64,000 bases of DNA from positions 186,001-250,000 of the forward strand of contig NZ_FMAC01000007.1 of NCBI RefSeq assembly GCF_900094555.1. Direction: 5' to 3'. This document shows positions 35,646 through 44,016 of the stretch, one piece after another. A model generated the notes under the pieces. The model searched no databases and was not told where the DNA came from. It saw only the letters and a list, made by a program, of their open reading frames with translations. How positions within the stretch are numbered: the stretch's first letter is position 1; each line of letters starts with the position of its first letter. Origin of the DNA: Martinezella hainanensis (GTDB taxonomy: Bacteria > Pseudomonadota > Alphaproteobacteria > Rhizobiales > Rhizobiaceae). A program made the translations under genes and the position numbers.

Positions 35646-36230
35646 ATGTTTGAGCTCGTTTCGATCGCCACCGCCCATCAGGAAGTCAAGCGAAGCCGGT
35701 TCGTTGCAACAGCCGCGCCGATTGCCGATATCGACGCTGCAAAGGCGTTTGTCGCGCAGCACTCGATCATGGATGCCAATCACAATTGCTGGGCTTGGCG
35801 TGTCGGACAGAACTATCGCTTCAGCGATGATGGCGAGCCGAGCGGTACGGCCGGCAAGCCGATCCTCCAGGCGATCGACGGTTTCGAATTGGATATGGTG
35901 GCCGTCGTCGTGACGCGCTGGTTCGGTGGCACTCTTTTGGGTGCTGGCGGATTGATCCGCGCCTATGGCGGCACCGCCGCGATATGTCTGCAAGGCGCGG
36001 AGAAAAGAGAAATCCTCCCGACAGTCACCGTGACGATCGATGTGCAGTTTTCCCATCTTGCTCTCGTAAAAGCAAAACTTCTCGCCGAGGTCGGCGTTCA
36101 GATTCTGGAGGAACGCTTCACCGAATCCGGAGCCGTGCTTAGTGTGACCATAGGCGCCTCGATTGTCGAACGGATCGTCGGCAACATCCAGGATCTCACA
36201 AGCGGTCGGGCTACCGTCAAGTTGGATTGA
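35646..36230 (+). CDS. YigZ/IMPACT-family protein
   Basis: This 194-residue protein has the YigZ/IMPACT N-terminal domain with HNCWAWRVG (near 47) and FSDDGEPSGTAGKPIL followed by VVVTRWFGGTLLGAGGLIRAYG, the family signature. A small C-terminal ferredoxin-like domain of unknown role follows. Related proteins bind RNA or the ribosome, but no precise function is established. It appears monocistronic. Confidence 0.92.
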   Translation: MFELVSIATAHQEVKRSRFVATAAPIADIDAAKAFVAQHSIMDANHNCWAWRVGQNYRFSDDGEPSGTAGKPILQAIDGFELDMVAVVVTRWFGGTLLGAGGLIRAYGGTAAICLQGAEKREILPTVTVTIDVQFSHLALVKAKLLAEVGVQILEERFTESGAVLSVTIGASIVERIVGNIQDLTSGRATVKLD

Positions 36231-36298
36231 TCGGAACACTCAGAGAGACGCCGGACGATAGTGCTCTCCCATCGCAATGATAGGGTGGGGATAGGCAA

Positions 36299-37588
36299 TC
36301 AATCGCCGGAGAGTAGAACGCCCTCAGGCGACCCCGGTACTGAAGCGGCCGCCCGCAGCAGGCCGTGAAATCCGACCCAAAGCGCGATCGACCCGAGTGC
36401 GAAGCTGCCGAGGATCGTGAACATCGCGCCATAGCCGATCTCCTGCGCCAGCCAGCCGCCGATCGCCGGGCTCAGGGATGCGCCGACCCCTTGCATGGTC
36501 ATGACGACGCCCTGGCCGACATTGATGCGGCCGGTTCCGTTAAGGATACGGGCGACGAGCGTTGGCACGGTAACGCTCTGCAGACCCGCGCCGATACCGT
36601 CGAGAACCTGAACGGGATAAACGCCCCAGGAGGTAATCAGATGCGCCGCTACGAAACCACGGATCGGCAAGGAGAGGAACGAAACCAGCAGCACGAGCCA
36701 TTGCCCTCTCCTTTCCGCCATGTGCATCGCGATCAAGGAGGTGATGATCATCGTGCCCTGCGCCACCACCACGGTCAGGGCGACGAAGCTTGCGGGATCG
36801 GCATGACCGGCGGAGACGACGGCCAACCCGAACAACGGCAGCATCGCCCCGTTGCCGAGATGAAACAATGCAAGCGCGCCCGCGAGGATGAGCAGCGGTT
36901 TCGATTCTGCAAGCACCTTGAAGCCGCTCGGTTTTCGATGTCTTGCAGGCTCCGCCTCATCTCGCGGGCCAGCGGCAGCAAGGGTCGCGCCACGCGCTTC
37001 ATCATCGTCGATCGCGTCCGCCGGGATCATCAGCACGGAAATGATGGTGAGCACACCAAAGACGGCCGACAGCCAGAATACGGCAGTAAGCCCGAACATC
37101 CAGCCGAGCCATCCCGACAGTCCGGCACCGACCAGGTTACCGGCGTGATTGAACGCCTGATTGTAGCCATTCTGCCGATTGAAGCCGGCCTGCCGGACAA
37201 TACCGAGAGTGATGCCATTGAGGGCAGGCCCGATCGCGGCGCCGGCAATGGCGGTCGCAACCTGCGATAGCGCTACGACCCAGAAGAGCTGCGACACCAA
37301 TATGATCATGGACGCCAGAACAGTACAGATACCCAGCACGATCACGCATGTGCGCTTGTGCGTCGTCTCATCGATGAAGGCTCCGGCCGGTGCCATCATC
37401 ACCATGCCCGCGATCCCGCCGATCGTCATGACGGAACCGATCGATCCGCTTTGCCAGCCATGGGCGACGAGGAAAACACCAAGGAACGGACCGATGCCGG
37501 CCTGAACATCGGCCATGAAGAAATTCAGAAACCCCAGTGGGATGAGAGCTCGGGCTTGCTGGCGGTCGAGGGGAGAAGAGCGCGACAA
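36299..37588 (-). CDS. MFS transporter
   Basis: This 429-residue protein has 12 predicted helices and a central loop of about 40 polar residues (DDDEARGATLAAAGPRDEAE). The MFS loop 2-3 motif is weak (GAFIDETTHKR). The likely start is TTG 37588, seven bases after AGGTGG. It lies 83 bases downstream of the VOC gene on the same strand, so both are probably co-transcribed under the divergent LysR regulator. Substrate unknown. Confidence 0.85.
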   Translation of the reverse strand: MSRSSPLDRQQARALIPLGFLNFFMADVQAGIGPFLGVFLVAHGWQSGSIGSVMTIGGIAGMVMMAPAGAFIDETTHKRTCVIVLGICTVLASMIILVSQLFWVVALSQVATAIAGAAIGPALNGITLGIVRQAGFNRQNGYNQAFNHAGNLVGAGLSGWLGWMFGLTAVFWLSAVFGVLTIISVLMIPADAIDDDEARGATLAAAGPRDEAEPARHRKPSGFKVLAESKPLLILAGALALFHLGNGAMLPLFGLAVVSAGHADPASFVALTVVVAQGTMIITSLIAMHMAERRGQWLVLLVSFLSLPIRGFVAAHLITSWGVYPVQVLDGIGAGLQSVTVPTLVARILNGTGRINVGQGVVMTMQGVGASLSPAIGGWLAQEIGYGAMFTILGSFALGSIALWVGFHGLLRAAASVPGSPEGVLLSGD

Positions 37589-37671
37589 TTGACAACCACC
37601 TGGTTCCTGAGATCGTCAAATGAAAAGCGCTCGACGGCAAAAGGTTCCTTGTGCGTTGAGAGAGGCGTGGC

Positions 37672-38115
37672 CTAGGCCCGCGCCTGCGGCGTCTCCGTCG
37701 TGAACGCGATTTCCTGGCCAAAGGACAATTCGAGCGTATTGCCATCGGGATCGGCGATATAGGTCCAGCAACCGACCGGAGGTCCATCGTCGCGCGGCTT
37801 CGATCTCAAAATGCCCCGGCGTTCGGCTTCATCGGCCTGGTACAGCACCTCTTCACGTGTCGAACAGGCAATGCCGATATGGCCGAAAGGCCCGAGCGGC
37901 GTATCCTGCAGGCTGCGCGAGGCGACGAGAACGAGCGCAAAGGGACGCAGACCGTCCGCCATCCATGCGACAGCGTCCAGAGGCTCCCTCGCCTCCCGGC
38001 GGTGGATGGCGTGAAGACGGGCAAATTCCTCATAGAAAGCGATGCTCCGGTCGAGATCGCGCACCAGAAGCGCGACATGCGACAACCCCAGATCCTTGTT
38101 TGTTGATTGGCTCAT
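37672..38115 (-). CDS. VOC-family (glyoxalase/dioxygenase-like) protein
   Basis: This 147-residue protein has two paired beta-alpha-beta-beta-beta motifs of the vicinal oxygen chelate fold. Metal-ligand positions are His in LSHVALLVRDL (residue 13), His in GHIGIAC and Glu in NTLELSFG. The reaction could be glyoxalase, dioxygenase or resistance-type. ATG 38115 (MSQSTNK) follows GGGGAA. It is divergent from a LysR gene and probably heads an operon with the MFS gene. Confidence 0.85.
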   Translation of the reverse strand: MSQSTNKDLGLSHVALLVRDLDRSIAFYEEFARLHAIHRREAREPLDAVAWMADGLRPFALVLVASRSLQDTPLGPFGHIGIACSTREEVLYQADEAERRGILRSKPRDDGPPVGCWTYIADPDGNTLELSFGQEIAFTTETPQARA

Positions 38116-38188
38116 GATCAATTCCCCTTTCCCTTTCAATGTGGATCATCAATATTGGGAATGGAAATCGAAAGACGGTATCTATCCC

Positions 38189-39109
38189 ATGCAGGAAATG
38201 AATAATATCGCCGCGTCGGACCTCAATCTTCTGCTTGTCCTGGAGGCGCTGCTCGAAGAACGCCACGTCTCGCGCGCCGCCTTGCGGCTCAATCGCTCGC
38301 AACCGGCGGTCAGCCACGCCCTGGCAAGGCTGAGGGATATCTTCAACGATCCGCTACTGGTCAGAGGCAGCGATGGGATGCAGCCAACCGCGCGAGCACT
38401 GCAGCTCGCCGAGCCGCTGTTGGAAGCCCTTGCGCTCGTGCGTTCCATGGTGGAACAGCCCCTATTCGGTATCTGCCAGACCGAGCGGCTTTTCCGCGTG
38501 TCGCTCTCGGATTACGGCGCAGCCATTCTCTTACCAGCCCTTGTCTCGCGACTGAGGCAAAGTGCCCCGCTCGTTGATCTCACCATCGTCTCCTACGGCA
38601 GAGAGAGAGCTCTTGCCGCCTTGACGGATGGCGAGCTCGACCTTGCCGTTGGCGTCTATCCGACATTGAAACAGGCGAGCCATCGCGATCTCAACAGCAC
38701 ACTGCTGTTCGAGGAGAGCTTCGCCTGCCTGGTGGATGCCAAGTCCACATCTGTGCCCCTGGATCTTGCCGCCTATCTGTCGCGGCCTCATGTTCAGGTT
38801 TCCGTCGCACTGCAGGACAGCAGCGAGATCGACACAGCGCTCTTGCGACTGGGTCACAAGCGCCGGATCGCCGTTCAGATTCCACATTGGTCGACCGCGC
38901 CGGACCTCGTGCGCGGCACGGATCTCATATTGACCACGGCGCGACGCAGCATAGAGCATTTGTCAGGCCACGGTCTTCTATGCCTCGAGGTACCCTTCGC
39001 GCTGCCGAGCTTTCCTTTCGTCCAGACCTGGCATCGTCGCCGCGATCGGGATGCGGCGCATCATTGGCTCCGCGGGCAGATCGAGGGCTTGGTGCGGCAG
39101 GCAGCATGA
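38189..39109 (+). CDS. LysR-family transcriptional regulator
   Basis: This regulator of about 306 residues has the LysR helix-turn-helix in LEERHVSRAALRLNRSQPAV (near 20-40) and a periplasmic-binding-like effector domain. The start at 38189 (MQEMNNIAASDLNLL) is chosen by family N-terminus; ATG 38198 is possible. It lies 73 bases from the divergent VOC gene, so it likely controls the VOC-MFS unit and its effector may be their substrate. Confidence 0.87.
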   Translation: MQEMNNIAASDLNLLLVLEALLEERHVSRAALRLNRSQPAVSHALARLRDIFNDPLLVRGSDGMQPTARALQLAEPLLEALALVRSMVEQPLFGICQTERLFRVSLSDYGAAILLPALVSRLRQSAPLVDLTIVSYGRERALAALTDGELDLAVGVYPTLKQASHRDLNSTLLFEESFACLVDAKSTSVPLDLAAYLSRPHVQVSVALQDSSEIDTALLRLGHKRRIAVQIPHWSTAPDLVRGTDLILTTARRSIEHLSGHGLLCLEVPFALPSFPFVQTWHRRRDRDAAHHWLRGQIEGLVRQAA

Positions 39110-39348
39110 AACGCAGGCGATAGACCTCTGGGGCAAGTTCGTTGGGATCGGCCTTAACGGGATCATACGTTTCCCGATGGAGCGCAACCATGTCCACATC
39201 CACACGGAAGGTAGAGCCTATTCTCGTCATGTCGGGTCCATGACTGGCGCACGGCCTCTTTCGATATAACGCCGGCAACGCATACGCTTGCCCGACCCGG
39301 ATCGCCGGCGGAAAAGTTCCACAATATAGGCGAAAGTCCGCACAGCTG

Positions 39349-39388
39349 AAAAAAGAGAAGGATTCGGAGGGAAAGCCGAATCCTTCTC
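39349..39388 (-). terminator. Strong intrinsic terminator, minus strand
   Basis: GAGAAGGATTCGG pairs perfectly with CCGAATCCTTCTC (39355-39367 and 39376-39388), with an eight-base loop, followed on the minus strand by TTTTTT (39354-39349). No minus-strand protein gene precedes it, which is the main evidence for the RNA candidate. Confidence 0.9.
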
Positions 39389-39518
39389 GTCTTGATCGGA
39401 GGTCAACCGATCGGGGTGGGCAGCCGCATCGGATTGGAACGATGGGCTGCTGGTACCGACACAAGGTGTCGGATGCTGGTCGGACTCGGGGTTTGAAAAC
39501 TCCCCCTCACCCAAGCTT
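39349..39518 (-). ncRNA. Candidate small RNA of about 170 nt
   Basis: On the minus strand a TTGTCA/TATATA promoter (39525-39553) would start a transcript at about 39518. It ends at a perfect 13-bp hairpin followed by six T (39349-39388). In between there is a perfect seven-bp hairpin (39456-39472), the palindrome CCAAGCTTGG at the 5' end, and G-rich and C-rich stretches that could pair. The open frame across it runs through the terminator and has no resemblance to a protein. It may belong to a known rhizobial trans-acting sRNA family, which I cannot identify by eye. Confidence 0.6.
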
Positions 39519-39524
39519 GGCTCC

Positions 39525-39553
39525 TATATACATACATTCGGTATGTTTGACAA
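39525..39553 (-). promoter_or_regulatory. Sigma-70-type promoter for the small-RNA candidate
   Basis: TTGTCA (39553-39548) and TATATA (39530-39525) are spaced by exactly 17 bases. The spacer contains the dyad ACATAC-CGAAT-GTATGT, which could be an operator inside the promoter. Confidence 0.65.
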
Positions 39554-39857
39554 CCAATTCGATGCGGATTAAGGCAGCATCTGGAAAAAATGTTGTTGGC
39601 ACTTGGCGCTGCATTCATATTCCCGCAGCCATAGGCAGTTATTTGACCAGGCGGATTCGCTCAGCGTAATACGGGAGCGCTGAACGCGACGAACGACGAG
39701 GATGCTTTCACGACCTGGCTACCCAAGGAATGATATCTGGTAAATCAGATCTGCCCTCGAGATGCCGCCCCTTGAAATCTTACTGAAAACGATTGTGCCG
39801 TCGCGACATCTATGACATGGCGCGTGTGACGATAGTGGCAATCGCACGGAGAACCGG

Positions 39858-41417
39858 ATGAACTTTCTGGGAAAAGACAGTTTTGCGGGTGCGCATCAGC
39901 AGGCTGCGTCAGCCGACAGCAGGTCATCCTCCGAATATTGGTGGGTGCCTGGAAGCCTGGCCATATATTTCATCGTGCAGGCGGCCATCCGCATCGCGAT
40001 CTCCAGCTCACTGCGCATCGATGAAGCGCAGCAGTTCCTCGTAGGACAATGGCTTGCCTGGGGATATGACGCCCAACCGCCGCTCTACAACTGGATTCAG
40101 TACGGCGTCTTCGAAGTTTTCGGCACGAGTGTCGCATCGCTCGTCATAGTGAAGAATCTTCTGCTTTTCCTCGTCTACCTCGCCTATTACAAGCTTCTGA
40201 GGCTGCTCGTGGCCGATAAAAGGCTGGCGGCGGTCGGAACGCTATCGCTCTTGACGATGCCGCAGATGTTCTGGCAGGCGCAGAGAGACCTGACGCATAC
40301 GGTCGGCACTCTGCTTGCGGTGCTGATGCTGATCTACTTCGTCGTTGCCACCATTCGCCGCCCGACGCTCATCTCCTATGCACTGATCGGCCTTTGGGCC
40401 GGGCTTGGAATGCTCACCAAGTACAACTTCGCTCTGGTGATCATCAGCGTCCTCATCGCGACCTTCTTTCATCCCGAAGGACGAAAAAGGCTCCTGGACT
40501 GGCGCCTTCTGCTGACGCTCGCAATCGCCGGTCTCGTGTTCCTGCCGCATGCCGTATGGATGGTGTCCAACATGGACCGCGTCCTGACAACGACGGTCAA
40601 TACCATGTCGGAGCAAGGCGCCGGCGGGAAGCTTTCCGACATCGGTTTCGGACTTCTGGAACTGGTCAAAACGAGCGTCGCAATCGTCGCTCCCACGAGC
40701 GTAATCTTTCTGCTGTTCTTCCGTCAGTCATTCCTGCGTTCGCTGCGTGCAAGAAGCGAGTGGAGCGATTTCGTCGGAAGAATACTTTCGAGCACAGTCG
40801 GGATCTTGCTGGTGTTGATACTGGTGATAACGCTCACGGAGTTTCGCGATCGCTGGCTGCTCCCCTTCCTGTTTCTGCTGCCGGCCTACTTCTGTCTGAA
40901 ACTCGATGCCGCGGGCGAACAGCTTGGGGCCGACATAAAGAAGTTCCTCTATGTACCCATCGTCATGATGGTGGCGCTGCCATTGATACTGGCGGGAGGC
41001 ATTCTTTTCGCTCGGTTTTTCCATTCTTACGAGCATCTGAACACGCCTTATGCGACCTTCGTGGAAAAAATCGTTGCCGCAGATGGAAAGCAGCCCTCGG
41101 CAGTCGTGACGACGACCTGGCACAAGGCGGGCAATCTCCGTGTGAACATGCCACACACAGCCGTGATATCGACGGAATATCCTGCATCGGACCTTAGTCG
41201 GCAGACCATAGGAGCTGGGCCGGTCCTGCTGGTCTGGAACGAACGAGACGGGCATCAGTCAAGCATGCCAAATGCCTTGAAGCTATGGTTTACGTCGAAA
41301 TTCGGAGCGGCGGAACAATTGCCATCGCAGCAGGATATTGCCCTTCCCTATTATTACGGCAAGGACCCCGATCGTTATCATTTTGGCTATGCGTGGTATT
41401 ATCCGAAGCGAAACTGA
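39858..41417 (+). CDS. ArnT-like membrane glycosyltransferase (polyprenyl-phosphate sugar donor)
   Basis: This 519-residue protein has about 10-12 hydrophobic helices in the N-terminal two thirds and a periplasmic C-terminal region. The early motif RIDEAQQFLVGQW (Asp-Glu in the first loop) followed by QPPLYNWIQ is typical of the PMT/ArnT (GT39/GT83) superfamily, where the acidic pair is catalytic. Such enzymes use undecaprenyl- or dodecaprenyl-phosphate sugars on the periplasmic face; in rhizobia the Rgt relatives add galacturonic acid to lipid A or core. Which sugar this one moves is unknown. No sugar-donor gene is adjacent. Confidence 0.82.
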   Translation: MNFLGKDSFAGAHQQAASADSRSSSEYWWVPGSLAIYFIVQAAIRIAISSSLRIDEAQQFLVGQWLAWGYDAQPPLYNWIQYGVFEVFGTSVASLVIVKNLLLFLVYLAYYKLLRLLVADKRLAAVGTLSLLTMPQMFWQAQRDLTHTVGTLLAVLMLIYFVVATIRRPTLISYALIGLWAGLGMLTKYNFALVIISVLIATFFHPEGRKRLLDWRLLLTLAIAGLVFLPHAVWMVSNMDRVLTTTVNTMSEQGAGGKLSDIGFGLLELVKTSVAIVAPTSVIFLLFFRQSFLRSLRARSEWSDFVGRILSSTVGILLVLILVITLTEFRDRWLLPFLFLLPAYFCLKLDAAGEQLGADIKKFLYVPIVMMVALPLILAGGILFARFFHSYEHLNTPYATFVEKIVAADGKQPSAVVTTTWHKAGNLRVNMPHTAVISTEYPASDLSRQTIGAGPVLLVWNERDGHQSSMPNALKLWFTSKFGAAEQLPSQQDIALPYYYGKDPDRYHFGYAWYYPKRN

Positions 41418-41603
41418 CCTGCGGCATCGCAGCCGTGCGGCCTAACCGATGAAGAGACGATTGAGGACAGGCAAGTTTCCGCTGCGCATTCATCCCGGCA
41501 GCCTCAATCCTGAATAGCTTCGCCCGGGGGGCATCACCCGCCGATGAAACGCAGTGCATATCTCGAATATCCGCGTTGCAAACGAACCGCTCACGAATTG
41601 CTG

Positions 41604-42224
41604 TTACCGCTCCAGCGCACCCTTTCCGGCGAGAATATGATTGCGGAATTTCGCAATCCGCGCGCTTCGCGTTTCGGACTTCTTCACCGAATTCAGATTG
41701 ATCACATAGCTCTTTTTTCGCCCTGGCGTCAGGTCGTGGAAAGCCTCCGCCAACTCTGGATCGGAATCCAGCGCCTCGATCAACTCGTCAGGCAGTTCGA
41801 TTTCGCCCACCTCTTTCTGCGGCTTGATGCCGGCCTCCGCATATCCCATTGCCTCCTTCAGGTAGGATCGGATTATGGGCTCCATCCTTGCGACGGCATC
41901 ATTGCTCACGAAGCGGATCATATCGGGATGCTGGGTATTCTGCCCTTGGTTTTCGAGCACACCCTCAGGATCCTTCATCAGCGCCGCGTTGAAGAAGCTG
42001 GCGCGAAAATCACCGCGAAAGGCACCGATGACGACGATGTTGCGCCCCGCATGCATGTAGCATGGATGCGCCCACTTCACCGTCTCGACGAGACCCGCTC
42101 CCAGACAGATCCGGCGAAGCTCGTTCAAACCGTCAATCCACAGCCTCGTCGAACAGTCCGGCGTCGCAAAGCGTTCGCAGCGTCCGCATCCTTTGGTAAA
42201 GAAGTCCTCGATATCGGTGATCAT
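41604..42224 (-). CDS. YdeI/OmdA-like protein with DUF1801 domain
   Basis: This 206-residue protein has an N-terminal DUF1801-like fold (about 10-125, with WAHPCYMHAGRNIVVIGAF and a FFNAALMKDPEG segment) and a C-terminal OmdA-like tail (LTPGRKKSYVINLNSVKKSETR, about 165-200). This arrangement is typical of the YdeI family, whose function is unknown. The start at 42224 (MITDIEDFF) has GAGGA close by; the frame extends to 42275. Confidence 0.82.
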   Translation of the reverse strand: MITDIEDFFTKGCGRCERFATPDCSTRLWIDGLNELRRICLGAGLVETVKWAHPCYMHAGRNIVVIGAFRGDFRASFFNAALMKDPEGVLENQGQNTQHPDMIRFVSNDAVARMEPIIRSYLKEAMGYAEAGIKPQKEVGEIELPDELIEALDSDPELAEAFHDLTPGRKKSYVINLNSVKKSETRSARIAKFRNHILAGKGALER

Positions 42225-42349
42225 GTCCTCATCCACTTCATAATTCTGCTGGTTGACTTGCCCGCACGGAGACAAAAGCCCGATGCAAGCAAGCGGCCGG
42301 AATATGCTCCCACAATTGCATCGGGGAATTTACCGGCGATGGGTCCCAC

Positions 42350-42775
42350 TCACTCCCGCAGAACCTCGTCAAGTCTTTCAAGGAACTGCCGCCATCCGGC
42401 TTTGGCACCTCCATAGGCCTGCTTCTGGCCCGGTCGGAAGCCGACCTGCTCCATGCGCAGATGTGTCCCCTTATCCGTCTGTATAAGCGTGAATGTCACG
42501 ACGCTCTTCAGATCGAAAGACGGATCATCGTGCGCAAAATTCCATCGGTAAGACAGCCTGCTGTTCGGCTCGACGACGAGCACTTCGCAATCCAGGATAC
42601 CGCCCCAGTCGCTGCGAAAGGTAAAGCGGTGGCCAAGGGCGGGAACGAAGTCGTTCTTCATCAGCCATTCGGCGATCAGATGCGGCTGGGTCAGCGCACG
42701 CCAGACCTTTTCCGGCGGATGCGCAATTTCACGCTCGACGACGACAGCGCGCACTTCGCCCGATACCGCCTTCAT
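42350..42775 (-). CDS. SRPBCC-fold protein (AHSA1-like)
   Basis: This 141-residue protein of the AHSA1/START-like fold has the N-terminal pattern EREIAHPPEKVWRALTQPHLIAEWL and the C-terminal GWRQFLERLDEVL helix. The fold has a hydrophobic pocket for small ligands. Its start overlaps the ArsR stop by four bases (ATGA). ArsR/SRPBCC pairs are common in soil bacteria and probably form a small ligand-responsive unit. Confidence 0.88.
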   Translation of the reverse strand: MKAVSGEVRAVVVEREIAHPPEKVWRALTQPHLIAEWLMKNDFVPALGHRFTFRSDWGGILDCEVLVVEPNSRLSYRWNFAHDDPSFDLKSVVTFTLIQTDKGTHLRMEQVGFRPGQKQAYGGAKAGWRQFLERLDEVLRE

Positions 42776-43095
42776 TGATCCATCCGATCGAGCAAGTCTT
42801 CCAGATCGTCGAACTTACCCTCCCAGAAGCCGGCCATTTCGCTCGTCCAGTCAAGCAATGGGGCAAGGGCGTTGCGTTGCGCGCTATAATGCGTCTGGCG
42901 CCCTTCGTGCCGGTCACACACCAGCCCCGCCTGCTTCAGAACGGCGAGATGCTTCGAAACGCCCGGCTGGGACACCCCGGCATAGGCCGTGAGCGCAACG
43001 ACGGTCTGATCGCCGGCGCGGCACAATCGCTCGAAGATCGCCCGCCGCGTCGGATCTGCGAGCGCTCGGAAAATAGGATCATGGGCATTGGTCAT
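42772..43095 (-). CDS. ArsR-family transcriptional regulator
   Basis: This 107-residue winged-helix repressor has the DNA-recognition segment GVSQPGVSKHLAVLKQAGLV near residues 40-60. It lacks the CVC or similar thiol motif of metal-sensing ArsR proteins, so it probably responds to something other than arsenite or cadmium. The downstream SRPBCC gene overlaps it. A perfect 9-3-9 palindrome lies just upstream of its start. Confidence 0.9.
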   Translation of the reverse strand: MTNAHDPIFRALADPTRRAIFERLCRAGDQTVVALTAYAGVSQPGVSKHLAVLKQAGLVCDRHEGRQTHYSAQRNALAPLLDWTSEMAGFWEGKFDDLEDLLDRMDQ

Positions 43096-43114
43096 GACAA
43101 TTCATAACTCTTTG

Positions 43115-43135
43115 GCTATTGATGCAATCAATAGC
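43115..43135. promoter_or_regulatory. Probable ArsR operator
   Basis: GCTATTGAT-GCA-ATCAATAGC has perfect nine-base arms and lies 20 bases before the ArsR start, where a self-repressing regulator would bind. Confidence 0.75.
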
Positions 43136-43180
43136 TGGTGAGCTATGAATAAGTCAAGCATCGACCGCCGGCCGATATTT

Positions 43181-43978
43181 TCAGGCGCTTGCACCCAGCA
43201 TCCGCAGGAAATCCACATCGTCGCCGATAAGGGCGTCGACCAGCCGGTCCCGGACGCAGCTTCGGATCATGGGAAGCGGGTCGCGGCCGCCCTGCCAGAG
43301 CATGGCAAGCTTTTCCGGCAACGGCAGGCTCAGGCGCACGGCAATGCCGGCCTCCTGCAGTGCCTCGGCATCAGCCCGGTGAAAGCGGTTCAGCTCCAGC
43401 GAGACGCCATCGATGCCGCCGGCACGCATCGAGGCGACAATGTCCACGGGACGATGGTGAAGGATCGCTTCCGTCTGCAGGTGCGGCTCGCGCTCCTTCA
43501 CGCGCAGCAGGTCGATATGGTCGAAGGAGGATATGGCAACATGGTCGAAAGCGTCGAGCTCCCGCAGCGTGCCGATCATGATATCGATAAGCCGATCGGC
43601 GCGTTCGGGCTCCTTCATCTCGATTGCCAGGCGCGTATCCGTCTGTTTGGCCCATAGCAGAGTATCGGCAAGCGTCGGCACACGGGTTCCGGTAAAGCGC
43701 GGGTCGAACTTCGCGCCGGCATCGAGCGAAAGAATGTGTTCGAGATCGTGATCGGCCACGAAGCCGAAGCCGTTTGTCGTCCGATTGAGCGTTCTGTCGT
43801 GGATCACCGCAATCTTGCCGTCACGCGTCAGCATGAGGTCGATTTCGCACTCGTTGGCGCCTGCGTTCACACCCTCCTGGAAGGCGAGAATGGTGTTTTC
43901 CGGGAAGCGCCGGCTGAAGCCGCGATGGGCGGCAATGCGGAGCGAACCATGACGAGCAGCGTGAAGGGGCAAAGGCAA
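43181..43978 (-). CDS. Glycerophosphodiester phosphodiesterase
   Basis: This enzyme of about 265 residues splits glycerophosphodiesters into glycerol-3-phosphate and an alcohol. Key residues of the GDPD family are present: His18 and Arg19 (AAHRGFS), Glu45 and Asp47 (ECEIDL) and His60 (VIHD). No signal peptide, so it is cytoplasmic. The start is TTG 43978, six bases after AAGGAGA. The frame continues far upstream through the permease gene in another reading frame, but that part is a shadow. It is the last gene of a peptide-type ABC operon, which hints at the transported substrate. Confidence 0.85.
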   Translation of the reverse strand: MPLPLHAARHGSLRIAAHRGFSRRFPENTILAFQEGVNAGANECEIDLMLTRDGKIAVIHDRTLNRTTNGFGFVADHDLEHILSLDAGAKFDPRFTGTRVPTLADTLLWAKQTDTRLAIEMKEPERADRLIDIMIGTLRELDAFDHVAISSFDHIDLLRVKEREPHLQTEAILHHRPVDIVASMRAGGIDGVSLELNRFHRADAEALQEAGIAVRLSLPLPEKLAMLWQGGRDPLPMIRSCVRDRLVDALIGDDVDFLRMLGASA

Positions 43979-44016
43979 TGCAAGTCTCCTTGGAAGTCGG
44001 TTCTTTACGGGGCAAC

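Larger units (their letters stand above)
39110..39857. other. 748-bp intergenic region holding a small-RNA candidate
   Basis: No protein gene is supported. The minus-strand unit at about 39349-39553 (promoter, structured transcript, terminator) is described separately. The stretch 39560-39857 presumably carries the promoter of the glycosyltransferase gene; a short dyad ATCTG-N6-CAGAT lies near 39734-39750. Confidence 0.6.

Noticed and set aside
39227..39514. 95-residue minus-strand frame across the small-RNA region
   Set aside because: It reads straight through a perfect hairpin-T6 terminator and looks like no protein.
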